From: Austwickia chelonae NBRC 105200
GTDB taxonomy: Bacteria; Actinomycetota; Actinomycetes; Actinomycetales; Dermatophilaceae
NCBI RefSeq assembly: GCF_000298175.1
Contig: NZ_BAGZ01000001.1
Span: 171,486-235,485 of the forward strand
Length of the DNA: 64,000 bases
Reading direction: 5' to 3'
Positions 34,177 to 43,718 of the stretch are shown here, piece by piece. The position numbers and the translations under genes are program-made. Numbering within the stretch: the first letter of the stretch is position 1; each line of letters starts with the position of its first letter. Under the pieces are notes generated by a model. That model saw only the letters and a program-made list of their open reading frames with translations. It made no database searches and was not told the origin of the DNA.

Positions 34177-37100
34177 TCAGGGCTTGGTGGGAAGGGTGGT
34201 CGGCGGGGAGCTGACTCCCCCGTCGTTACCGCCACGGTCACACGTAGCGATGACGACATCACGCGCCTGGGCCCTCAACCGGTCCGGCGGTATCGCTGCC
34301 GTCCCACGCCCTGACGTGTCCGTCGCCACATTCACATCGGCCGAGGCCGACCTGGTCCGATTGGTCACCGTGCAGACCACGGTGGCGCTGGGCGCCATCC
34401 CGGCCACGTCGATCGTCACCGGGATCGGCGATGTCGACCCCGCTCCGGTCAGCGCGACCTTCGCCTGGCTGGTCTCGACCGCAGCCTTGGCCGTCCGATT
34501 GCCCTTGGGCGTGGTCAGCACCGCCGTGACGGTGACCTTCTGCGCATAACCCACTCGGACGGTCTGCTTCGCCGCCCAGGCGTCGCCGGCTCCGGTGGTG
34601 AACTGCTGGCTGCTCACCGTACGGCCGCCGGCCACCACCGTCACCGTCAGAGAGCTCCCCGCCGGAGCGCCCGGCGTCGACACCTCGTAGCCGATCGACG
34701 GCCCGCTGGCACCGACCTTCACCTTGACGTCCGAGTTCTGCTCCCCCTTGATCGGCACCGTCAGAGGTGCAGAACATTGCGTCCTGGACCCCTGATTACA
34801 GGCCGTCAGGGTCACGGTGAGGGCGCCGGGCACCGGTTCCAAGGTCCGGGTGACCTTCTCCGGAGCGGAGAAATTCCACGGCGACCCGGAGCAGGACGCC
34901 GTTCCCAGCAGGCATTGCACCGTGACCGGTTTGGTGGCGCGGGGGGAGGTGAAGGTCAACAGGACCTTGCCCTGCGGGGTGCGCTCCGCGCTGACATCGG
35001 TCGGCTGACCGGGGCCACCCTCGGCGACGATCGACGCCGAAGGCCCCGGATCCGAGGAAAGACCTGCCCCGTTGGTCGCCGTCACCGAGTAGGCGTACTC
35101 GCCACCGTCCGACGGAACAGTGTCCTTGCAGGAGATCATCCCCGTCGAACAGACCGTGGTCGTTCCCGACGGGCCCGTCCGGGTCACTGTATAGGTGAGC
35201 GGCTGCGGCCCGTTCGGCAACACCGGGGTCCAGGAGATCGCCACCCGGGCGTTGCCCTTCCCGTCGGCGACCGCCGACAGCAGAGGGGCACCGGGGGTAC
35301 GCGGTCTTCCGGCCGCCTGGCCGGTCACCGTCACCGGCTCACCCGGCCCGACCTGGTTGACCGCCACGATCGTCAACGAAACCGGCCCGGCGGCGTCCAA
35401 ACCTCGCACCACCACCTGGGTCGCCGCAGTAACCATGCGTCCTCCCGGCCAGGTCACCACGTACGAGGTCACCGGCGACCCGACGGACTCCGGAGGCGAC
35501 CAGGCCAGGACCAAAGATCCGGCCTCGCCCTGAGCGACCCGGGCATCACGCACCGGGCCGGGACGAGCGTCGACCAGCACCGGGGCAGAGACCGGACTCT
35601 CCGGCCCCCATCCCACCGAGTTGTGCGCCTTGACCCGGAAGGGGAAGGACGCCCCGTTACGGAGCCCCGAGATCGCACAGGGCACTGTCGCGCAGTCCTG
35701 TGTGCCCCCTGGCCATGACACCTGGTAACGATCGATCGGAGATCCGTTGTTATTCGGCACCGCCCAGGTCAACACCACCGCTCCGCTCTGCGGAGGCCCT
35801 GATGGAGCCGGTGTCCCCGGCGCGTCCGGCGTCCCGATCACCCGGACGGTGATGGTGCCTCGTCCCTGACGATCGGACCGCGACCGGTCCGACACATCGG
35901 AGACCACCACGGAGAAGGTCAGCACGCCCTTCGCGCCGGCGTCCGGTGTGATCGACACGTTCAGCCCGTTCACATCACGTCGTGCCCGCGATCCCCCGGC
36001 CTGTTCCAAGGAGACCACCGACAACCGAGGCGAGCTCAACGGCGACGAGATGTAGCCAGCCAAGTTCACCGATGCCGTCTGTCCTGCTGCGACACCGTCC
36101 AAGGTGATCGGAGCCAGGGTCGGCGGATGAGGGCTGCGCACAGTCACCGCCACCGTGGCGGGCTTCGCTTCCGTCCCGGGGACGCTGATCGACAGGGTCG
36201 CCCGCTGCCCTTCCCTGGCGTTCCCGTTCGCCGACAGAGCCACCGTGTGATTGTCCGGGTTGGACAGTTGCAGACCTGAGGTCTCTCCCGAGAGCTGTCC
36301 CCGGAAGCGCAGCTTCTCCGCGCCACCCGGTTTGGCTGTCCAGACGTGGCACAGAGCCATGACGTCGAACCGTTGTTCGGGGCCGCCGACGACCACGCCC
36401 AAGGTGGACGACGGGCACCTCAGCACCGGTGTCTCCGGCCCGACCTGGACCGGGATGGAGACCAGCGCAGCTTTGTTCTGGGCATCCGATCCGTCGGCAT
36501 TCTCGCTGACCTGCAAGGAGATCGCAGCCGGTCCTACGTAGTCGGTCTTCGCGCTCACCTGGATCTGGGTGGCTTCCACCGCCTTCACGTCGAGCATCCC
36601 CTCCGGCGAGGAGGAGATCGCCGACCCCGGGACGACCGAGACCTTCTTACCTGCGGGATGCCGCACGTAGTCGGACAGGTCCACCTTGACGCTGCCGTTC
36701 TTGGGGACTTCGATCACCTTGTCAGGCGCAGGGTACGGCAGTCCCTGACCCGTCGCCGGAACCGTCAGCACCGCCATCGTCGAGGCACCTTCGCGGTCGG
36801 TCACCTCGTAGGCCACGAAACGCGGATGCGCGCCGAGCGGTACCGTCACCTGGCCGCCCTGCGCCGTGGCGTCCTGGGCGAAGACCTGGCTGACCCGCAG
36901 TCCAGACCCGTCGCCGTCCGGGTCACGGACCTTGTCGAGGACGTTGACGGTGACCGAGGTCTCGCCGTCCTTGACCGTAGCCTGGGTGTTCGCCGCCACC
37001 GGAGCCATCCGGTATCCCGCGCGCGCCCGCAGGGTGACGGTGGCCACGCTCGGCGTGCCCAGCCCGTTCGTCAGGGCGTATCGGAAGGTCACCGGTTGGG

Positions 37101-40100
37101 TCCCGGTGCCGATGGTCGCCTCGATGGGTCCGCGTGGCGAGTCGAGCTTGGCACCTTCGACGGCTGCGCCGTTGGTCTCCTTCAGGTCGTTGATCCGGAC
37201 TTTGTCCCCGGTGGCGACCAGGTCGTTCGCCAGCGGGTCGAAGCGGACGGTAGCTCCGGGCTGGGCCACGATCGTGTCGTCCACGGCCATCGGCGGTTGC
37301 GGGTCTCCCGGAGGGACGACGGCCAGTCGTACGGTTCCGGTGCCGCGTTTCCCGTACTTGTCCTGTACGACATAGGAGAAGGAGTCGGTGCCGCCGGACA
37401 TCGGGTAGGCCTGATAGGTCAAGGTTCCGGGGGTGAACCCCATGACGCGTCCCAGGGAGGGCGCGCTGGCGATGCCGATCAGGGCGACGGAGTCCCCGTC
37501 CGGGTCCACGCCGGTCGCGGAGATCTGGAGGGTGGTGGTGTCACCGGCGACGATCCGGCCCTCGATCTCCGGAGGCTCCGGTTCACGGTTCGGATTCCCC
37601 TGCCCTGGTTCGGGCTCGATCACCACGTGGGCCTGTCCTTTGGCTTCCAGCCCGGAGGAGTTCTGCACCAGGTAGGTGATCTGGACCGTCGTGCGGTTCT
37701 GGATCGTCTGAGGCGCTTGGAAGCGCACCACGCGGCCGGAGACATAGGCCGAACCGTGGTCGGTCGACTCCTTGCCGTCGACGGTCACGACCAGACGGCC
37801 GGGTGCCGGCGCGCCGGGCACGTCCTGCACGATCTCGAGTTGGGAGCCGCCCGGATCCTCGTCGTTGTCGAGCACCGGGATCGTGACATTGTCACCGACC
37901 CGTACCGTGGCGTGGTCCTCGGAGGTCACCGGCACGGACTGGGGCAGTGCCGGCAGCTGGGTGACGATGACCGACCCGGTGACTGCGCTGTTGGAGCCGT
38001 CCTCGACCGTGTACCGCACCACCTGTTGGGAGGGCGCGAGCTGAGGTTTCTTCGGCTGGATCCGCAGCCATCGTCCACGGACCACACCGACCTGCAACTG
38101 GCTCGGGTCGGCGGATTCGGCGCGGGAGACCGCGAGGATGCGCCCGGAGGGGCTGATGTCATTGGCCAGGGCGTCGACGGTGACCGCTCCTTGTCCGCGG
38201 ACCACGGCCGTGTCCATGACGGCGATCGGCGGCGCGTCCTTCACGACCTGGGCGACGTCCACGCGGATGGTGGATTTGGCCATGGGTGCGCCACCGTAGA
38301 TCACCCCGTAGGGAAGGAAGAAGGTTCCCGGGCGGGCAGCGGTGACGGTGACCGTGCCCTCGTTGCGGTTGGTCGTCACGGCCAGCCCTTCGGCCGAGGA
38401 GACGTCTCCGGCCAGTCGTAGGCGTGCCGAGGGGGTGGCCGGGTCCGCTCCGGGCAGGTCGTTGTCCAGCGGGCGGATCACGATCGGCCGACCCACTTGT
38501 CCGGAGACGAAGTCCGGCATCGCGGTGGGCGGGCTGGCGGTGGTCGCTCCCGGTGCCAGCACTTCGAGGTCGATACTGCCTTTGGCGGTGCTGTGCCCGT
38601 CGCTGACTTCGTAGGACACCTGTCGGTGGCCTTTGCCGGCCGCGGCCGAGATGTCGATATTGCCGTCTTTGGAGACGGAGACCTGCATGCCCTGGGCGGA
38701 GGCCGAGACCACCGATACCGGGTCGTTGTCCTTGTCGTCCCGCCAGTCGGCCAGCACGGGCACGGCGACGTGGCCGCCGCTGGGGACGGCGTAGGAACGA
38801 GGCTTGTGCCCGGCACGAAGATGAGGCGGCGCGTTGTCCTTGGGTGCACGTGCCTTGAGGGTGACCGGGGCCGAGGAGGAGAGCCCTCTCCCGTCGGTGA
38901 TGGTGTAGGTGAAGTTCACGGTCCCGACGTTGTCGGGGACCACGACCTGCACACTCTGGCCGTCTGCCGAGATCGTGGTGCGGACGCGGGAGTCGCTCGG
39001 GGAGGACACCGAGGAGATCGCGATGACCGCCCCGCCGGGGTTGGAGTCGTTGTCGAGCAGGTGGAGCACGCTGGAGCGCCCCGGCCGGACCCCGTATTCG
39101 TCCGCGACGGCTTTGGGCGCCTTCGGCTGGTTGGAGGTCCGGTCCTTGTCGTCCTTGCCGGTCTTGCCTTCCTTGGTGGGTGGTTTGACCGTGGACCAGT
39201 TGTCGAGCCGTTTGCCGGTGGACAGGTCCCATACCGAGCCCCGGGCCACGTCGTTCAGCACCACGGAGGTTCCCCGTGCTCGTAGGTCGGGGGTCTGCAG
39301 CCCACCGTCGTCCTTGCTGAGTCGGACCTTCTTTGGCGCGTCTTCCCCGCATCCGCGGACGGCCACGGCCTGGGCCCCTGCCCATGCTGCGGCGACGCAT
39401 TCGCCTTGACGCACCGGCCGTGCGGGATATCCGATGCCGTCGGAGGACAGTGTCCGGACCGCTCCGTCGGCCAGGGAGATCGCGAAGAGTTCCTTCGATC
39501 CGGCGACGAGCACCTCGTCGGCTTCGGGCCCGGGACGCTGGAGTACGGAGTCACCGGGGGTTCCCGGGAGAGGGACCCGTCGTTCGCCGGGGAGCACCAC
39601 GACCCGTTGCTTGGGGTCGAGGACGACCGGACGGTCACCGACCGCGGTGACCCGGACGTCCTGGAGACGCCCGCCGAGGTCGATCTTCTTCACCTCGTCG
39701 TCGACCCCGGGGCGACGGGTCGAGACATGGCCCGATGTCGAGGCGACGTAGACCCGGCCGTCCAGTCCCACCGCCAGGTCCGACCGTCGTCCGGACTGGG
39801 AAGCACCCGCATCGGATCCGACGGAGAAGGAGGGTTTGGTCGCGGAGGTCAGACCGGAGACCGAAGCCTTGCCGTCGTGGTCGGCCTGGGCCAGCCGGAC
39901 GTCCCCGGAGACGGGGTCGAGTGCGGCGACCGTCGTGCCTCCTGAGTCCATGGTCCAGGAGCTGGGAACTGCCACGCCTTCGTCCTCGAGCGCTTTGCCG
40001 CGGGTGAGGTCGACGGGGTAGGCGCGGCCGGAGGTGCGGTCGCGGGCGACGACGGCCGGCCCGGCCTGGAAGAGGTCGAGCTGGTAGGCGGCCTGGCGTT

Positions 40101-40320
40101 CTCCGGGTGGTGGGAAGGCTGCGTCGAGGGCTCCGTCGGGCAGGCTCACCCGACCGAACATGCCCAGGGAGTCGGCGGAGACCCAGACCGTGCCGTCGTC
40201 GGGGGTGACTCTGGTCTGGTCGTATCCTCTTGAGCGGACCACCAGCAGCACCGTCGCAGCCACGATCGTGACCACGCACACAGCTGCCAGGGCGCGCAGT
40301 CCCTTCGACCAGCGCGTCAT
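34177..40320 (-). CDS. Giant membrane-anchored Ig-like / fibronectin type III repeat protein
   Basis: The 2047-residue protein starts with a basic stretch and one membrane helix (about 8-30), so most of it is outside the membrane. Residues about 31-370 look like a beta-propeller. Nine Ig/cadherin-like repeats spaced about 100 residues follow, marked by LDND or LAND motifs (near 418, 517, 613, 718, 815, 930, 1033, 1130 and 1213). More beta-rich sequence comes next, then three or four FN3 domains (about 1500-1790) and a beta-rich C-terminus with no anchor motif. ATG 40320 was chosen because the helix follows at once and GGGGG precedes it. It heads the moxR-DUF58-transglutaminase operon. The role is unknown; surface adhesion or scaffolding is likely. 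Confidence 0.85.
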   Translation of the reverse strand: MTRWSKGLRALAAVCVVTIVAATVLLVVRSRGYDQTRVTPDDGTVWVSADSLGMFGRVSLPDGALDAAFPPPGERQAAYQLDLFQAGPAVVARDRTSGRAYPVDLTRGKALEDEGVAVPSSWTMDSGGTTVAALDPVSGDVRLAQADHDGKASVSGLTSATKPSFSVGSDAGASQSGRRSDLAVGLDGRVYVASTSGHVSTRRPGVDDEVKKIDLGGRLQDVRVTAVGDRPVVLDPKQRVVVLPGERRVPLPGTPGDSVLQRPGPEADEVLVAGSKELFAISLADGAVRTLSSDGIGYPARPVRQGECVAAAWAGAQAVAVRGCGEDAPKKVRLSKDDGGLQTPDLRARGTSVVLNDVARGSVWDLSTGKRLDNWSTVKPPTKEGKTGKDDKDRTSNQPKAPKAVADEYGVRPGRSSVLHLLDNDSNPGGAVIAISSVSSPSDSRVRTTISADGQSVQVVVPDNVGTVNFTYTITDGRGLSSSAPVTLKARAPKDNAPPHLRAGHKPRSYAVPSGGHVAVPVLADWRDDKDNDPVSVVSASAQGMQVSVSKDGNIDISAAAGKGHRQVSYEVSDGHSTAKGSIDLEVLAPGATTASPPTAMPDFVSGQVGRPIVIRPLDNDLPGADPATPSARLRLAGDVSSAEGLAVTTNRNEGTVTVTAARPGTFFLPYGVIYGGAPMAKSTIRVDVAQVVKDAPPIAVMDTAVVRGQGAVTVDALANDISPSGRILAVSRAESADPSQLQVGVVRGRWLRIQPKKPQLAPSQQVVRYTVEDGSNSAVTGSVIVTQLPALPQSVPVTSEDHATVRVGDNVTIPVLDNDEDPGGSQLEIVQDVPGAPAPGRLVVTVDGKESTDHGSAYVSGRVVRFQAPQTIQNRTTVQITYLVQNSSGLEAKGQAHVVIEPEPGQGNPNREPEPPEIEGRIVAGDTTTLQISATGVDPDGDSVALIGIASAPSLGRVMGFTPGTLTYQAYPMSGGTDSFSYVVQDKYGKRGTGTVRLAVVPPGDPQPPMAVDDTIVAQPGATVRFDPLANDLVATGDKVRINDLKETNGAAVEGAKLDSPRGPIEATIGTGTQPVTFRYALTNGLGTPSVATVTLRARAGYRMAPVAANTQATVKDGETSVTVNVLDKVRDPDGDGSGLRVSQVFAQDATAQGGQVTVPLGAHPRFVAYEVTDREGASTMAVLTVPATGQGLPYPAPDKVIEVPKNGSVKVDLSDYVRHPAGKKVSVVPGSAISSSPEGMLDVKAVEATQIQVSAKTDYVGPAAISLQVSENADGSDAQNKAALVSIPVQVGPETPVLRCPSSTLGVVVGGPEQRFDVMALCHVWTAKPGGAEKLRFRGQLSGETSGLQLSNPDNHTVALSANGNAREGQRATLSISVPGTEAKPATVAVTVRSPHPPTLAPITLDGVAAGQTASVNLAGYISSPLSSPRLSVVSLEQAGGSRARRDVNGLNVSITPDAGAKGVLTFSVVVSDVSDRSRSDRQGRGTITVRVIGTPDAPGTPAPSGPPQSGAVVLTWAVPNNNGSPIDRYQVSWPGGTQDCATVPCAISGLRNGASFPFRVKAHNSVGWGPESPVSAPVLVDARPGPVRDARVAQGEAGSLVLAWSPPESVGSPVTSYVVTWPGGRMVTAATQVVVRGLDAAGPVSLTIVAVNQVGPGEPVTVTGQAAGRPRTPGAPLLSAVADGKGNARVAISWTPVLPNGPQPLTYTVTRTGPSGTTTVCSTGMISCKDTVPSDGGEYAYSVTATNGAGLSSDPGPSASIVAEGGPGQPTDVSAERTPQGKVLLTFTSPRATKPVTVQCLLGTASCSGSPWNFSAPEKVTRTLEPVPGALTVTLTACNQGSRTQCSAPLTVPIKGEQNSDVKVKVGASGPSIGYEVSTPGAPAGSSLTVTVVAGGRTVSSQQFTTGAGDAWAAKQTVRVGYAQKVTVTAVLTTPKGNRTAKAAVETSQAKVALTGAGSTSPIPVTIDVAGMAPSATVVCTVTNRTRSASADVNVATDTSGRGTAAIPPDRLRAQARDVVIATCDRGGNDGGVSSPPTTLPTKP

Positions 40321-41133
40321 TCTGTAAAACCCCCGATCAATACGGTGCAGACCAGAATATAAGGCCAGGCACCAGGCTCTGTTCGGGCAGGTGCTCCTCA
40401 TGAGACCGGACTGGTGGCGGGCCGTGGAAGCATCGTCCGAAGGTGCAGATGCGGCAGAAGAATCCCCGCCGGATCAGGGGCGCAGGCCTGCACCCCGGAG
40501 GTTCTCGAAGTGTGGACACCCCTGAGCCTGTAGGTCATCGGCGAGCAAGCGTCCGGTGCCGGGATAAAACGGGGCACTCGTTGGGTCAGCTTTTCGAGAA
40601 ACAGCGTGCGGGTTCTCGCACCACCAGGGAAATCCGGTTTTTCCTCGCCGGCTTATGGGCGTTCTCCTACCGCGGGCAGGAATGTGCCGCCCTCCTGCCT
40701 CGAACGAGGGGCACAAGTGCGCTCGGCCGGGTTTCGCGATATTTGCGAGGATGAACAGTGTTCCTCTCGGCGAAGGGGGAAAGTTGAGCAATGAATTAAC
40801 TCCGTCGAAAGTAACGATTCAAGAACGGACCGGAACGCCCGGATGGAGATCCGCCGCCCTCTCCCGACCCGCTTCCGACGGCGAAGAAGGGATTGCCGAA
40901 GGCGCCCCTGTGGCGCTACCGGCAGTAACTGAAACTCACCCCACTCAGGGGACTCCCAGCCGGGAAGCTCTCGGAGCCGATTCACCCTTCCGCGAAGAGA
41001 CCCACCGTCCACATGATGGACGGACCGCTCGGGCCTCCGACCCGTTCCGCCACCCCTCGAGGAAGCCTCGCATTCCCCCACCTGGAGAATCACCCCTCGG
41101 CCGGGTCGCATTCGCGCCACCCACACATACCGA
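40321..41133. other. Gene-poor, lower-GC region upstream of the Ig/FN3 gene
   Basis: About 800 bases contain only frames without ribosome sites or recognisable products, and base composition is less GC-rich than in neighbouring genes. It must include the promoter of the Ig/FN3 operon. No RNA gene, insertion sequence or direct repeat was recognised. The similar stretch 41260-41598 beyond the small ORF is also without a supported gene. Confidence 0.4.
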
Positions 41134-41165
41134 GGGGCCGATATCACCAGAGTGATATCGGCCCC
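41134..41165 (-). terminator. Perfect hairpin after a small ORF
   Basis: A 14-bp perfect stem (41134-41147 with 41152-41165) and a four-base loop are built on GGGGCCGATATCAC. It begins 20 bases past the stop of the small ORF 41185-41259 on the minus strand. T-tracts are weak on both sides. Confidence 0.55.
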
Positions 41166-41184
41166 TTCAACTGCGGGATCAGCG

Positions 41185-41259
41185 TCAGGAATGACCTTGA
41201 TCCCGCAGATCCATCGACTCCTGCATCGCGCGACGACATTCACGCACTTCTTCGCTCAT
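41185..41259 (-). CDS. Possible 24-residue small protein or leader peptide
   Basis: The ORF has ATG at 41259 with GAGGGAG nine bases upstream and encodes a charged helical-looking peptide (MSEEVRECRRAM, then QESMDLRDQGHS). A perfect hairpin follows. A longer in-frame reading from GTG 41472 (95 residues) is possible but uses codons unlike the host. Evidence is the ribosome site and terminator only; no homologue is known to me. Confidence 0.3.
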   Translation of the reverse strand: MSEEVRECRRAMQESMDLRDQGHS

Positions 41260-41598
41260 GACCTTCATCTCCCTCGCTCTTATCCCCAGGGAAAGAGCAC
41301 AGAACAATGGTTGTGAAAAATCGGCGGACCGGATGAAGTCCGCATCCACCCGTCCGTGGCGGAGGATGATCCGCGGCGACCAGGGCATGTCGCGAAGAGC
41401 ATGGGTGAGCTCGTATCCGCGAGCAGGAATCAGACGTCCTGCACAAGGAGCATCGTAAGAAAACGGCTCCACCTGAGGAGTCCGTCCTCTCCCTGAGATA
41501 CGACAATCGCACGAATCAGGAAGCTGCCATAGCTGGCCTCCGCATCAGAGACGAACAACATCTTCCCAGTTCAGAGGCTCAAAATGGGCTCGGCAGGC

Positions 41599-42108
41599 TC
41601 ATCGATCGTTGTCGGAGAGCCGCACGATCGGCGGCTCCGCCGACCAGGGGAAGGTGATCCATCTCTCAGTCCGCTTCCACACGTAGTCCGATTTCACGAG
41701 CGACTGCGGCTTCTCGAAGAGCACGGCGACCCGCACCTCGGCGACATGGGGCCCACAGAAATCCCGGACCCGCTTGAGGGTTCGCCCGGTGTCCGCTACA
41801 TCATCCACGATGAGGACCTTCTGCCCGGACAGATCCTGAGTCGCCGGCAGCGGCGGAAGAAACACCGGTTCCATCATTCGAGAATCGATTCCGGTATAAA
41901 ATTCGACATTGATGATATGAAGCGCCTTGATATCCAAGGCATAACTAATGGCCCCCGTCGGAAGAAGACCCCCACGAGTGATCGACAGAATGATATCGGG
42001 AATGAATCCTGAATCCACCACGGTCTGGGCGAGTTCACGCGCCGCAACACCGAACGAATTCCAGGTCAAAATTTCACGTTCATGACTCACCCACCCATTC
42101 TGCCGCAT
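41599..42108 (-). CDS. Phosphoribosyltransferase-family protein
   Basis: The 169-residue type I phosphoribosyltransferase has the PRPP-binding motif VLIVDDVADTGRT (about 96-108) and the PPi loop region ILSITRGGLLPTGAI. The length and the hydrophobic hood fit the xanthine/hypoxanthine phosphoribosyltransferase group, so purine salvage is plausible, but the substrate base cannot be fixed. AGGGGG precedes ATG 42108. Codon usage is less GC-rich than the neighbours, with many AT-ending codons toward the N-terminus, which may indicate transfer. It stands alone. Confidence 0.85.
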   Translation of the reverse strand: MRQNGWVSHEREILTWNSFGVAARELAQTVVDSGFIPDIILSITRGGLLPTGAISYALDIKALHIINVEFYTGIDSRMMEPVFLPPLPATQDLSGQKVLIVDDVADTGRTLKRVRDFCGPHVAEVRVAVLFEKPQSLVKSDYVWKRTERWITFPWSAEPPIVRLSDNDR

Positions 42109-42271
42109 TGGCGCCCCCTATCTCTTGACGAGATGACACCTATGGGTACAGGCTTCCCTCGCAACATATGTCGACATGCGGGTGTGACTCTGACCAGTCA
42201 GCAGTCAGGCCCGGCCCGCGGTGCCTCGGGGGAGGTACACCGATACCTGCGACTACGAAGGAGTCGACATC

Positions 42272-42541
42272 GTGAGACACGGTATTTCCGCAGATCACAC
42301 CGTCGGCGTCGGTCTACGTGCCCAGGCACGTCCCGTCGTGTCCTCGTGTCCTCCCGTGGATCGTCCACACCGGCACGACCGGTGTCATTCGCCAATGACA
42401 CGGAGATCCACCCCGGCCCAGGTCGTCCTCGCCAAGGAAGACCGGCCTCCCCGAGATATCGCCTCCCGCATGGATTCGGGCCCTCACGGCCCGGACGGGC
42501 TCGTCCCGACAGACCTGCTCGCGACGTTCATCTCGCATTAG
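42272..42541 (+). CDS. Possible small upstream ORF of the secreted Lys/Glu-rich protein gene
   Basis: GTG at 42272 is preceded by AAGGAG at eight bases and opens an 89-codon frame that ends 13 bases before the next gene. The product is His/Pro/Arg-rich (for example RPHRHDRCHSPMTRRS) with no recognised domain. It may be a real small protein, a leader, or chance. The remainder of 42109-42271 shows nothing recognised. Confidence 0.3.
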   Translation: MRHGISADHTVGVGLRAQARPVVSSCPPVDRPHRHDRCHSPMTRRSTPAQVVLAKEDRPPRDIASRMDSGPHGPDGLVPTDLLATFISH

Positions 42542-42554
42542 AAAGGCAGGACCC

Positions 42555-43358
42555 ATGCCTGCTCCCCTCCGCACCATCGCCGTCGTCGCGGTCGCCTCCA
42601 CCACCATCGCCTTCGGTGGATCGGCTGCCTATGCCGCGCCCTTCGAGAACAAGCCGCAGGACTCCGCCGTCAAGGAGATGGAAGAACAGGGCGTCACCCC
42701 CGTCCACGACGAGTCCGGGAAACTCGTCGGATACTCCGTGAAGCAGGATGCCAGGGAGACCCTCGACAAGCTCTCCGAGGAGATCAAGCGCGAGGAGAAG
42801 CCGAAGGAGATCGTCAAGGATCTCGATGACGACTCCAAGAAGGCTCTGGAGAAGGTCGTCGAAGAGGTCAAGACCCAGGACGCCAAGAAGAACCCGGCCA
42901 AGGACATCCGCAACGAGAGCGCCGACCAGCGCAAGGAGCGCCTCGAGAAGGAGAAGGACGAACAGCAGAAGGCCCTCAAGGAGTTCGACGAGAAGGACAA
43001 GGACGCCGAGAGCAAGGACGTCAAGGAGGTCCTCAAGGCGGAGAGCGCCGGAGACATCTCCGAGGCGACCTTCGAGACCCAGGCCAGCAAGAAGGGCTCC
43101 AACTGGTGGCGGGTCGCCAAGTGCACCGCTGCCGTCGGGACCTTCCTGGCAGTGACGGTCTTCACCACGGCCAAAGCCGCCGGGATGGTCGCCAAGATCG
43201 CCTCCCTGGTCAAGACCCACGGGATCAAGGCTGTCGCCAAGCTGTTCACCGGCGGTGACGGAGCAGGCATGGGCAAGATCGGCGCCGAGATCCGCGACGC
43301 CGTCGCCAAGGAGAAGGCCGCCTTCCAGACCATGAAGAGCTGCTTCCAGAAGAAGTAG
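42555..43358 (+). CDS. Secreted Lys/Glu-rich protein with hydrophobic C-terminal helix
   Basis: No family was recognised. The 267-residue protein has a signal peptide (residues 1-27, AYA before the cleavage site) and a highly charged, probably coiled-coil or extended region (about 35-175) of Lys, Glu and Asp. The C-terminal part has a hydrophobic stretch at 190-218 and an amphipathic basic segment SLVKTHGIKAVAKLFTGG. The only cysteines, Cys190 and Cys263, could form a disulfide. Codon choice is strongly biased to AAG, GAG, GTC and ATC, suggesting high expression. The hydrophobic/basic C-terminus resembles membrane-active peptides, so a toxin or bacteriocin-like role is possible but unproven. 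Confidence 0.78.
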   Translation: MPAPLRTIAVVAVASTTIAFGGSAAYAAPFENKPQDSAVKEMEEQGVTPVHDESGKLVGYSVKQDARETLDKLSEEIKREEKPKEIVKDLDDDSKKALEKVVEEVKTQDAKKNPAKDIRNESADQRKERLEKEKDEQQKALKEFDEKDKDAESKDVKEVLKAESAGDISEATFETQASKKGSNWWRVAKCTAAVGTFLAVTVFTTAKAAGMVAKIASLVKTHGIKAVAKLFTGGDGAGMGKIGAEIRDAVAKEKAAFQTMKSCFQKK

Positions 43359-43379
43359 AAATACCCTGGAACGGACACG

Positions 43380-43417
43380 TCGGCGCCGGGAAAGTCGAAG
43401 CACTTCCCCGGCGCCGA
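43380..43417 (+). terminator. Hairpin after the secreted Lys/Glu-rich gene
   Basis: A 16-bp stem with one mismatch (43380-43395 with 43402-43417) lies 21 bases past the stop. There is no T-tract, so termination is likely but not certain. Confidence 0.5.
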
Positions 43418-43462
43418 ACCGTGCAGGTCGCACACCGGTAGCCCACCCTCCCGACCGAAAAC

Positions 43463-43478
43463 TTGGACCAACGTCCAA
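43463..43478. promoter_or_regulatory. Inverted repeat upstream of the GH3 gene (candidate operator)
   Basis: TTGGAC-CAAC-GTCCAA is a perfect six-base-arm repeat in an AT-rich stretch 240 bases before the GH3 start. TTGATC just downstream could be a -35 element. The even symmetry would fit a LacI- or TetR-type repressor sensing a sugar. The rest of 43418-43718 holds no gene. Confidence 0.35.
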
Positions 43479-43718
43479 TTTTCTTGATCAATCACGACGA
43501 ATAGCTCTGTGATACTTGCTATTTCGGCGTACGATCAGGCCATTCGTAGCATCGTCCCGACGATGGGGCCACCGACTCCTCCTGCCCGGAGACCGGATCG
43601 CCCCCTGCGGCAGATGATTCCGGAGCCACCTCCACGAGGCACTCCGCGCACACGACGCGACATCCCGGGCCGGGCCACGACCCTGCAACGAGCCCACTTC
43701 ACGTTCCCAGGAGCCTCC

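Noticed and set aside
36346..38421. A 691-codon open frame opposite the Ig/FN3 gene
   Set aside because: No recognisable domain; the sense protein has regular LDND repeats.
40443..41243. Several overlapping 60-196-codon frames upstream of the Ig/FN3 gene
   Set aside because: None has a ribosome site, consistent codon usage or recognisable product.
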